From: Acidisarcina sp.
GTDB taxonomy: Bacteria > Acidobacteriota > Blastocatellia > Pyrinomonadales > Pyrinomonadaceae
NCBI GenBank assembly: GCA_021155145.1
Contig: JAJNPX010000082.1
Coordinates: 1 to 5,597, forward strand
DNA: 5,597 bases
Reading direction: 5' to 3'
Shown here: positions 1-5,321 of the stretch, piece by piece
Layout: each line of letters opens with the position of its first letter
Position numbering within the stretch: position 1 is the stretch's first letter
The notes under the pieces: model-generated
Told to the model about the DNA's origin: nothing
Seen by the model: the letters and a program-made list of their open reading frames with translations, nothing else
The model's database searches: none
Position numbers and translations under genes: made by a program

Positions 1-1275
1 CTGAAAGCTCCTGAAACGCGAGACGCTGCCGCGCTGATTGAAAATCACAAAGAGCAATCGGCCGCCGCGGGTATTTATCTCGCCGGCGAGAGCACTGACG
101 CCGCCATCCGTGCGGCCGAGCGTGCCGGTCTTTCCGATCACGCTGCCCGTGGCAAAATCGCTGTCAAAACGGCCCTCGAGCGTTCCCTTATCGACACCGG
201 CGACCGGCATCACATCGGCAAACGTCATCCTGTATCTGGCCAGGTCGCTGCGAAGCACACGGAGCAGTTTCATCATCGCGGCCGGCGTGACGCGGTTCAC
301 GCCAAGCCCGCTCGACGTCTGAATATAGAATTCCGATGGCTGTACGCCCGTGTTTTGCTGTACAAGGCGGGCGACACCGTACGGGCCGCCGACCATGTCG
401 CCGAGCCGCTCGGCGAGGAAATTATTCGAGAAGCACATCATCGCCTTCACTATTTCGCGAAGCGGGGCCGATTCGTGCGAAAAGATGAGCTTTGCGTTGC
501 TCGGCATCGACTGAACATAGACGCTGCCGGTGAAAGCGATGCTCGGCGATTGGTTCGTCGTTTGGCTTAGCCGACCCGAATTGATCAGGAAGTTCTGCCA
601 TACGCGGTTGGCCGCTGCCGAACGCTTAGCCGAATCGAGCGATGCGAAAAGCGTGCGGCCTGACGCGGTCGGCGAGGTCGAATAATTCATCGCAAAATTG
701 TCTGTTACGATGAGGTCGCCCTCGACCGAACGGATGCCCATCCGGTTAAGTTCCTGTGCCAATTCGATCGCGTGTTCGTAGCCGAATACCGGATCGCGGC
801 CCGAAATATACAGATTTCCGTAAATAGTGCCCGTCGGTTCATCCCAGCTTCCGTCGGTCCAGACGCTCGTCGCAAATCTGTAGTTCGGGCCAAATGTCTT
901 CAAGATCGCGTAGGTCGTGGCGATCTTTACATTTGAAGCCGGGTTGTATGTGAGATTCGAACCGCTTTCGACCACCGGCTCGCCGTCAACCGTCTCGACC
1001 AAAATACCCGAATATCCGGGGATCGCCATGCTCTCCAGCACCGGGATCGTCGTGACGATCGGGCTGAACGAGATCGACGCCGGCTTGACCGCGTCAACGC
1101 TGGAAGTCTTTTTAATTAAGGGAGTTGCCGACGCCGCAGGTTGCGGATCGTCGCGAACTACCTGAATGTCCTGGAGAAATGGACGGGTCTGGGCCGCAGC
1201 AGTTATCGCACTCACGCCGAAAATAACGACGACAATGCAATACCAAAATCTAATTTTGCGGCTTGATGCGGGCAT
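1..1275 (-). CDS. dacB: PBP4-type D-alanyl-D-alanine carboxypeptidase/endopeptidase (peptidase family S13), 3' end cut by the window
   Basis: Exported penicillin-binding enzyme expected to trim D-Ala from stem peptides or cut 4,3-crosslinks in peptidoglycan. The frame is open for 425 codons and exits at base 1 without a stop; the sequence at the edge (FNQRGSVSRFR) resembles the end of the family, so probably only a few residues are missing. Residues 1-28 look like a signal peptide: basic n-region, hydrophobic stretch at 12-24, likely cleavage after the AAA at 26-28. All three serine-transferase motifs are visible: S-N-V-K with nucleophile S114 and K117 inside PASNVK, S-N-N at 283-285 inside FSNNFLAE, and K-T-G at 382-384 inside GKTGTL. 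A TAA codon directly precedes the ATG, so this is the only possible start nearby; the Shine-Dalgarno match is weak. It diverges from the glycosylase gene. Family assignment is firm; the split between carboxypeptidase and endopeptidase activity cannot be read from sequence. Confidence 0.93.
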   Translation of the reverse strand, partial: MPASSRKIRFWYCIVVVIFGVSAITAAAQTRPFLQDIQVVRDDPQPAASATPLIKKTSSVDAVKPASISFSPIVTTIPVLESMAIPGYSGILVETVDGEPVVESGSNLTYNPASNVKIATTYAILKTFGPNYRFATSVWTDGSWDEPTGTIYGNLYISGRDPVFGYEHAIELAQELNRMGIRSVEGDLIVTDNFAMNYSTSPTASGRTLFASLDSAKRSAAANRVWQNFLINSGRLSQTTNQSPSIAFTGSVYVQSMPSNAKLIFSHESAPLREIVKAMMCFSNNFLAERLGDMVGGPYGVARLVQQNTGVQPSEFYIQTSSGLGVNRVTPAAMMKLLRVLRSDLARYRMTFADVMPVAGVDKGTLEGRFDSDFATGSVIGKTGTLGRTDGGVSALAGEINTRGGRLLFVIFNQRGSVSRFRSFQ

Positions 1276-1332
1276 TTATTTTGTTGTTACCGGCTGGCTG
1301 TTCTGCGAGTCCTGCAAGAGGTGCCAACCGAA

Positions 1333-1363
1333 AGTATAACATACATCTCCACATTCTGTTCAA
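1333..1363 (-). promoter_or_regulatory. Probable sigma70-type promoter of the carboxypeptidase gene
   Basis: On the minus strand there is TTGAAC (1363-1358), then 19 bases, then TATACT (1338-1333). The -10 box is preceded by TG one base upstream (TGTTATACT), an extended -10. The TATACT box differs from consensus at one position. The 19-base spacer is longer than ideal, which the extended -10 could offset. Transcription would begin near 1326, giving a leader of about 50 bases before the ATG at 1275. Confidence 0.45.
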
Positions 1364-1550
1364 TCCCGTTCTCAGTACCGGAAATTCCCGGAATATAGAC
1401 GTACTTCAGATGAATTTTTGGCCGTTTCGCGATGCTCGTCATTTTACATATTTTTATGGATGCCATACAACCAGCTTATGATAAGTATGAACGAGCGGAC
1501 CGGCCCGGCGGTTCCGGAGATCCTTTACGAGGCGACCAAGGTTTGGAGTT

Positions 1551-1564
1551 CCAGCTTTAGCTGG
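1551..1564. repeat. Short hairpin CCAGC-TTTA-GCTGG in a GC-rich intergenic block
   Basis: This is a perfect 5-base stem with a TTTA loop inside the GC-rich block at 1486-1612. The 8-base word CTTATGAT occurs on both sides of that block, at 1475-1482 and 1613-1620. The minus-strand translation through the hairpin contains PAKAGTPNLG, which recalls the peptides read through dispersed palindromic elements in other bacteria. That it is an interspersed repeat or miniature insertion is inference; there is no second full copy in this window. Confidence 0.25.
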
Positions 1565-1591
1565 CATGGGCTGCCGGGTTGGAGAATTTCG

Positions 1592-1620
1592 TTGACTCGG
1601 GTTCGGGGCGGACTTATGAT
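1592..1620 (+). promoter_or_regulatory. Probable sigma70-type promoter for the glycosylase gene and possibly the genes behind it
   Basis: TTGACT (1592-1597), an exact 17-base spacer, then TATGAT (1615-1620). Each hexamer differs from consensus at one position and the spacing is optimal, making this the best promoter match I found. A start near 1627 would leave only about 11 bases before the GTG at 1638, which fits the lack of a Shine-Dalgarno sequence there. Confidence 0.55.
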
Positions 1621-1637
1621 GGTTAAACCTTACTGTT

Positions 1638-2300
1638 GTGAAAAAGCCGCAAGAGCCAGTTACTATCGACCGCATTAAGGAAGTTCATCGTGAGCGCCGG
1701 GGTGAGATTACCGACCGTTTGGCAGAATTTAGGGAGATCCGCGAAAAGGGAAACGACGCGAAGCTCTGGGAGGAGATGGTGTTTTGCTTCTTCACCGGCG
1801 GGTGTTCGGCGAGGATGGGGCTGCGGTCGGTGGAAGCGGTGCGGCCGCTCCTTGGACAGGGGTCGCATGAGGAGTTGATGAACGCTCTGGTCGGCGTGCA
1901 CCGGTATCCGAGGGCCCGGTCGCGGTATATCGTCGAATCGCGTGATTTTCTGAAGAAGCACTGCGGCCTGAAACTGCGTGCAAAACTTGAGAATTTCGAC
2001 CACGACCACGATCGGCGCGATTGGCTCGTGAAAGAAAAGGGGATAAAGGGCCTCGGTTACAAGGAGGCCAGCCATTTTCTAAGGAATGTCGGCTTCAAGG
2101 GCTATGCTATCCTCGATAAGCACGTCCTGCGTTGTTTGGCCGAGCTAAAAATAATTGACGACCCAAAGCCACCAAATACACGTTCGAAGTATCTAAGGGT
2201 CGAAGAAAAGCTCAAAGATCTGACAGAGATGACCGGGATAGATCTTGACGAAATGGATCTGGTCCTATGGTCAATGAAAACGGGCGAGATCCTCAAATAG
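1638..2300 (+). CDS. ogg: Ogg2-type 8-oxoguanine DNA glycosylase / AP lyase
   Basis: Bifunctional base-excision repair enzyme: removes 8-oxoguanine and nicks the abasic site by beta-elimination, in the cytoplasm. The 220-residue protein is close to the roughly 200-residue length usual for Ogg2. The helix-hairpin-helix region is plain: GIKGLGYKEASHFLRNVG at 135-152, then AILDKHVLRCL at 157-167. By family knowledge K142 is the Schiff-base lysine and D160 the catalytic aspartate; their 18-residue spacing matches the lysine-aspartate pair of Methanocaldococcus Ogg. The protein ends in lysine (K220), the C-terminal residue reported to help Ogg2 tell 8-oxoguanine from guanine. The start must be GTG at 1638: an in-frame TGA lies at 1617-1619 and there is no ATG until codon 47. 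No Shine-Dalgarno sequence is evident, consistent with a very short leader. The stop is followed after 29 bases by the protease gene, so the two may be co-transcribed. Confidence 0.9.
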   Translation: MKKPQEPVTIDRIKEVHRERRGEITDRLAEFREIREKGNDAKLWEEMVFCFFTGGCSARMGLRSVEAVRPLLGQGSHEELMNALVGVHRYPRARSRYIVESRDFLKKHCGLKLRAKLENFDHDHDRRDWLVKEKGIKGLGYKEASHFLRNVGFKGYAILDKHVLRCLAELKIIDDPKPPNTRSKYLRVEEKLKDLTEMTGIDLDEMDLVLWSMKTGEILK

Positions 2301-2314
2301 GACGACCGTTCGGG

Positions 2315-2322
2315 AAAGGAGG
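2315..2322 (+). promoter_or_regulatory. Strong ribosome binding site deciding the protease start
   Basis: AAAGGAGG lies 7 bases before the ATG at 2330. It fixes the start there rather than at the in-frame ATG at 2267, which sits inside the glycosylase gene and would put 21 non-hydrophobic residues ahead of the signal peptide. Confidence 0.9.
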
Positions 2323-2329
2323 CATATCT

Positions 2330-3916
2330 ATGAAGTCCTACGCAGCCGCATTTTCACCGTTGTTCCATCCTTTCCGATCGAGACGCGCCTCACTGTTCTT
2401 TATTGTCACTACACTCATTGCATTTCCCGCTTTTGCCGCCGACGACGTTCAGCAGGTGAGCGAGAATCCGAAGGCGCTTATCAAGCGGGCCGAAAAACTC
2501 TTTCGCCGCGGCGATCTCACCGGGGCCGAGGCGTATTTCAAGCGAGCCGTCGATGCCCGCCCGAACGATGCGGAGGCGAAGCTGAAGCTCGCGTACCTCT
2601 ATGTGAAAATGCGTCGGCTGGTCGAGGCCTATGAGCTAAGTTTTCCGGTGGTCAAGGCCGACCCGAAGAATGCCCACGCCTCGGCGGTCGTCGGGGCGAC
2701 GCTTCTCAGTGCCGGGCGGTTTCGCGATGCCCGTCTTCTCTTTGTCAATGCCATACGGCATGAGAACGATGAGGCCCTCGCATGGGCCGGCCTCGGGATG
2801 TTGGAATTCTATGAGAACAACATCGACGAAAGCCTCAAGAACCTTCAGGAGGCCGTCTTCTACGAGCCGCTTGAGCCGGATTACCTTTTCGTCCTCGCTC
2901 AGGTCTCCGCCCGTGCCGAAAAGTATAACGATGCCGCCAAGGCGTATGAGGATTTTCTCCGAGCCTCTCGCAACGAGGACGACGAACGCCGGGCACGGAT
3001 CAAGGGGCTGATCAACTTCCTTCGATTTCTGGGAAACAAGCAATCGCTCTATCAGACAGGCGGAGCGGACCGTACAGAGGTCAAATTCGACCTCGTGGGT
3101 AATCGGCCGATCATAAAGCTTAGGGTCAACGGGCGTCCCGAGCCGCTGAATTTCGTGCTCGATACCGGTTCCGGCATCTCCGTGATCTCTGACGAGACGG
3201 CACGCGCACTCAAGATCAAACCGATAACCAAGGGCGGAATGGCCAAGGGCATCGGCGGAGACGGACAGTTCGAGATCGTATACGGGTTCCTCCGCGACGT
3301 AGGTATCGGTGATGTCGTTGTGCGAAGCGTGCCGGTGTATATCAGAAAGTTTCATAGCGATGGCAAGATCCACGGCTATATCGGACTTTCCCTGATCTCA
3401 AAATTTCTTACCACGGTCGATTACGGGGCCCAGACATTCACCCTTCAAAAGCGGGGTTCGTTCGTCGAGCCGCTCAACGCGGCCACCCTTAGCGTTCCGT
3501 TGCGCCTTACTTCGAGTGGGTTCCTCAGCGGGGAAGTTCAGCTTGAGGGCATCGAGGAGCCTCTGAATTTCATTGTCGATACCGGCGCGAGCGTTTCGGT
3601 GATCTCGTCGGACATCGCCACCCATAACTCGATGGCGCCCTATGCCCAGGAAGAGCGAATGCGGGTGATCGGCGCCGCCGGGATCACGGAAGACGTTCCG
3701 TCGTTCCTCCTGCCAAAGGTAACGATGGGGAACCACTCAAGGAAGAGCATTACCGCCATCGCACTTAACCTCGATCTGATAAACGAAGCTTCGGGTTTCG
3801 AACAAGCCGGGATACTCGGCGGAAATTTCCTGAAAAATTACCGGATGACCTTTGATTTCCAGAACTCCAAGCTCACGTTCGTATCGGTCAACACCGACCC
3901 TGATAAGCAGGAATAG
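2330..3916 (+). CDS. Secreted TPR protein with two tandem retropepsin-like aspartic protease domains
   Basis: The protein has 528 residues and no cysteine. A signal peptide is visible: basic RSRR at 16-19, hydrophobic stretch 22-33, likely cleavage after FPAFA (A36), so it acts in the periplasm or outside. Five TPR-like helical units follow at about 48-79, 81-114, 115-147, 148-181 and 183-215, which normally bind partner proteins. A charged linker leads to protease domain 1 (about 251-376), with active site D278-T-G-S and the later GYIGLSLI at 349-356. Domain 2 (about 387-522) has D417-T-G-A and GILGGNFL at 494-501. The domains share the pattern EPLNF-x-x-DTG-x-x-x-SVIS, so one arose by duplicating the other. 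Retropepsins work as dimers with one DTG per subunit; here a single chain carries both, so internal pairing is likely, though unproven. The substrate is unknown. It sits 27 bases before the PIN gene and probably shares a transcript with the glycosylase. Domain calls are firm; activity is inferred. Confidence 0.88.
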   Translation: MKSYAAAFSPLFHPFRSRRASLFFIVTTLIAFPAFAADDVQQVSENPKALIKRAEKLFRRGDLTGAEAYFKRAVDARPNDAEAKLKLAYLYVKMRRLVEAYELSFPVVKADPKNAHASAVVGATLLSAGRFRDARLLFVNAIRHENDEALAWAGLGMLEFYENNIDESLKNLQEAVFYEPLEPDYLFVLAQVSARAEKYNDAAKAYEDFLRASRNEDDERRARIKGLINFLRFLGNKQSLYQTGGADRTEVKFDLVGNRPIIKLRVNGRPEPLNFVLDTGSGISVISDETARALKIKPITKGGMAKGIGGDGQFEIVYGFLRDVGIGDVVVRSVPVYIRKFHSDGKIHGYIGLSLISKFLTTVDYGAQTFTLQKRGSFVEPLNAATLSVPLRLTSSGFLSGEVQLEGIEEPLNFIVDTGASVSVISSDIATHNSMAPYAQEERMRVIGAAGITEDVPSFLLPKVTMGNHSRKSITAIALNLDLINEASGFEQAGILGGNFLKNYRMTFDFQNSKLTFVSVNTDPDKQE

Positions 3917-3932
3917 CCCCGAAAGGTTATGA

Positions 3933-3979
3933 TATGACGGAAGATGAAGTTAAGCCTTTACCTGGAAACTTCCGTCATA
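3933..3979. promoter_or_regulatory. 11-base perfect inverted repeat bracketing the PIN gene start codon
   Basis: TATGACGGAAG (3933-3943) is exactly complementary in reverse to CTTCCGTCATA (3969-3979), with 25 bases between. The left arm ends at the base before the ATG at 3944, so in mRNA the start codon would sit in the loop of an 11-pair hairpin and the GGAAG just before it would be paired. As DNA it would be a two-arm operator. Toxin-antitoxin genes are often autoregulated through such repeats; which role applies here is inference. Confidence 0.45.
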
Positions 3980-4405
3980 GGTGCATACCTCGACAACGGA
4001 GACCCATTTCGCCGCGACCTGACAATGCGCTGGTTCGAGCACGAACTGGGCGAATACCGCGCCTGCACCTCGCTGCTCGTAAAGCGGGAGCTTGAGCGCA
4101 TCGACGAACCGCACCGCACCGGTTATCTCAAACTGATAAGAGGGCTCGAGGACCTGGAACTCGCGGACGAGGCCGCGATCCTGGCCGAAGGATATATCAC
4201 ACGGGGTATATTCCATCGCAAGTTCATGGCGGACGCCCTGCACGTGGCTCTTGCCTCGTTCCACAAGATCGACTACCTCGTCACATGGAATTTCGGGCAT
4301 CTCGCGAACGTGCGAAAGCAGGCCCGCATCCGGCTATTCAATACTTCCGCAGGTTTCTTTTCACCGTCGATCATTACTCCGGAGTTTCTCGTTCACAGTC
4401 TTTAG
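3944..4405 (+). CDS. PIN-domain protein, probable VapC-type ribonuclease toxin
   Basis: At 153 residues this is a single PIN domain of the size usual for type II toxins, which cut RNA using metal ions held by acidic residues. It opens with LYLETSVIG, where E8 takes the place of the more common aspartate; this variant is known in one PIN subgroup. Further candidate acidic ligands are E49 or E51 in RELERID and D97 in FMADALHVALA, followed by the typical strand end DYLVTWNFGHLANV at 110-123. The C-terminal SPSIITPEFLV resembles the ending of the same subgroup. The ATG at 3944 is the first start after an in-frame TGA at 3935-3937; there is no well-spaced Shine-Dalgarno sequence, and the start lies within the inverted repeat 3933-3979. 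No antitoxin gene fits in the 27 bases upstream; a small ORF begins 4 bases downstream. Family is clear; toxicity and target are inferred. Confidence 0.82.
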   Translation: MKLSLYLETSVIGAYLDNGDPFRRDLTMRWFEHELGEYRACTSLLVKRELERIDEPHRTGYLKLIRGLEDLELADEAAILAEGYITRGIFHRKFMADALHVALASFHKIDYLVTWNFGHLANVRKQARIRLFNTSAGFFSPSIITPEFLVHSL

Positions 4406-4409
4406 CACA

Positions 4410-4610
4410 ATGTATCCGCGCTCCAAGTTTCAGGAAGTACTTCTCGCCATACGGCAGGAGATGGCCCGCGAGGCCGACTTTGACGTCGACCTGTTCACGG
4501 AGATAGTCCGCACCGGTGCGGGGCCGCGCGACCCGGCCACCCACTCGATGAATGAACAGGAGCCCGACGGAAAGAAACCGGCCGGCCGATCGAAGAGGAG
4601 AAGGGGATGA
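4410..4610 (+). CDS. Small hypothetical protein (66 aa), candidate antitoxin of the PIN gene
   Basis: I do not recognise a named family. The frame is open further upstream, to an ATG at 4251, but that part lies inside the PIN gene; the ATG at 4410 starts 4 bases after the PIN stop, a spacing suited to translational coupling. The N-terminal half (EVLLAIRQEMAREADFDVDL, 9-28, then FTEIVR) looks like an amphipathic helix followed by an acidic segment, and loosely resembles small proteins often found beside PIN toxins (pattern EV-x-x-x-R-x-x-x-A, then D-x-D and a helix). The tail, from about residue 36, is polar, probably unstructured, and ends in the basic run GRSKRRRG. No DNA-binding fold can be seen. 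The toxin-first order is less usual for type II pairs. Being a real gene is likely from spacing and composition; the antitoxin role rests on position alone. Confidence 0.6.
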   Translation: MYPRSKFQEVLLAIRQEMAREADFDVDLFTEIVRTGAGPRDPATHSMNEQEPDGKKPAGRSKRRRG

Positions 4611-4643
4611 CCGCCCTCATCTCTTGTGCCCGGCAAAGAGAAC

Positions 4644-4652
4644 TGTTTTAAT
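4644..4652 (+). promoter_or_regulatory. Possible extended -10 promoter for the transglycosylase gene
   Basis: TGT-TTTAAT carries a TG one base before a -10 box that differs from TATAAT at one position. A weak -35, TTGTGC, lies 17 bases upstream at 4624-4629. Transcription would start near 4659, leaving a leader of about 60 bases before the ATG at 4722. It lies in the 111-base gap after the small ORF, the largest gap between plus-strand genes here and so a natural place for a new promoter. Confidence 0.3.
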
Positions 4653-4660
4653 TTTTCCTT

Positions 4661-4678
4661 GATACCGGCGATACCGGC
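4661..4678. repeat. Tandem 9-base repeat GATACCGGC x2
   Basis: There are two exact back-to-back copies of GATACCGGC in the leader between the small ORF and the transglycosylase gene. The purpose is unknown; it could be a binding site for a regulator, or a simple slippage duplication. Confidence 0.5.
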
Positions 4679-4721
4679 ACAATTGTTTCGACCGTTCACC
4701 CGCGGCCTCCGGTTTTCTTGA

Positions 4722-5300
4722 ATGCTAAGATATTTAATTTCCTGCCTGATAATCCTGGCGGTCGTTGCGGCGTCCGGCTATTACTTCTTTTCCGAATACT
4801 GGATACACAGGTTTGACGAAGTGATCGCCCGCCAGGCCCGCGTTTACAGGCTGGATGAAAAACTGGTTTGGAGCGTGATCTACGAAGAGACCTATTTCCG
4901 GCCGACGGTCCGCGGCGATGCCGATGAGGTAGGGCTTATGCAGGTAACGCCGCTCGTCGCGCGTGATTGGGCCAAGGAGACCGGCCTGACCGACCTCGAA
5001 CGCCAGGCTAACGAAAATGTCGTCGCGTTCCTGACCGACCCGGAACGCAACATTCAGATCGGCTGCTGGTATCTCGAAAAACTCCGCGAGCGTTATCGAA
5101 ACCGTCCCGCCGAAACGGCAATGATGCTCTCCGCATACAACGCAGGCCCAAGCCGCGTGGAGGAGTGGACCAGGGATTCCGACGCGCCAGGGCTTTCCGA
5201 AGCTGACTTTATCGAGAGGATCAATATTCCCTCGACGAGAACGTATGTCACCTCCATCCTCGACCGCTACCGTGCGAGCACGGTCAAGAAGCAGCCGTAA
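4722..5300 (+). CDS. Membrane-anchored lytic transglycosylase (SLT domain)
   Basis: Cleaves the MurNAc-GlcNAc bond of peptidoglycan to form 1,6-anhydro ends, acting at the outer face of the cytoplasmic membrane. The 192-residue protein starts with one hydrophobic segment (about 4-24) that serves as an uncleaved anchor, then a short linker and the SLT fold. The catalytic glutamate is most likely E56 in YEETYFRP, by its five-residue distance to P61 as in the family's E-S-x-x-x-P; here threonine replaces the usual serine. The signature GLMQVTP at 71-77 and SAYNAGPSRV at 137-146 are both present, so the fold looks complete and active. An in-frame TGA directly before the ATG (4719-4721) fixes the start; the Shine-Dalgarno match is poor. 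It is small among lytic transglycosylases, essentially the catalytic domain alone. The amidohydrolase gene follows after 21 bases in the same frame and is probably co-transcribed. Confidence 0.92.
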   Translation: MLRYLISCLIILAVVAASGYYFFSEYWIHRFDEVIARQARVYRLDEKLVWSVIYEETYFRPTVRGDADEVGLMQVTPLVARDWAKETGLTDLERQANENVVAFLTDPERNIQIGCWYLEKLRERYRNRPAETAMMLSAYNAGPSRVEEWTRDSDAPGLSEADFIERINIPSTRTYVTSILDRYRASTVKKQP

Positions 5301-5321
5301 GGAAGAAATGCCCGGATCCAT

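Larger units (their letters stand above)
1276..1637. other. Divergent intergenic region with two promoters and a GC-rich block
   Basis: This is the 362-base gap between the divergent carboxypeptidase and glycosylase genes. The half nearest the carboxypeptidase, up to about 1485, is AT-rich and carries a probable minus-strand promoter. From about 1486 to 1612 the composition turns GC-rich, with a small hairpin at 1551-1564. The glycosylase promoter lies at 1592-1620. Short open frames cross the region on both strands, but none has a convincing start with ribosome binding site or a recognisable family, so I call no gene here. Confidence 0.7.

Noticed and set aside
38..1165. Several short plus-strand and minus-strand open frames across the carboxypeptidase gene
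   Set aside because: All lie inside the 425-codon minus-strand carboxypeptidase frame, which has all three active-site motifs.
1418..1678. 86-codon plus-strand frame and 73-codon minus-strand frame in the intergenic region
   Set aside because: No ribosome binding site, no recognisable family, and overlap with the glycosylase start; the minus-strand reading is better explained by a palindromic element.
1623..2075. Minus-strand open frame of 150 codons over the glycosylase gene
   Set aside because: Shadow of the glycosylase, whose helix-hairpin-helix and catalytic residues are unambiguous.
2267..2329. Upstream in-frame ATG as start of the protease
   Set aside because: It overlaps the glycosylase gene and adds polar residues before the signal peptide, while AAAGGAGG is ideally spaced for the ATG at 2330.
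2636..3373. Long minus-strand open frame (245 codons) opposite the protease gene
   Set aside because: It lies wholly within the TPR/protease coding sequence and shows no family motif; such antisense frames are common opposite GC-rich genes.
4376..4443. Two 10-base perfect palindromes, ACTCCGGAGT (4376-4385) and GAAGTACTTC (4434-4443), flanking the PIN/small-ORF junction
   Set aside because: About five such palindromes are expected by chance in a window this long; both fall in coding sequence.
4602..4660. Hairpin over the small ORF's stop (4602-4625) followed by a T-rich stretch as a terminator
   Set aside because: The stem is short and relies on G-U pairs, and the T-rich stretch is about 20 bases away and interrupted, so it does not fit a Rho-independent terminator.
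4734..5321. Minus-strand open frame of 195 codons opposite the transglycosylase
   Set aside because: The plus strand encodes a complete SLT domain with its motifs in order; the antisense reading resembles nothing known.
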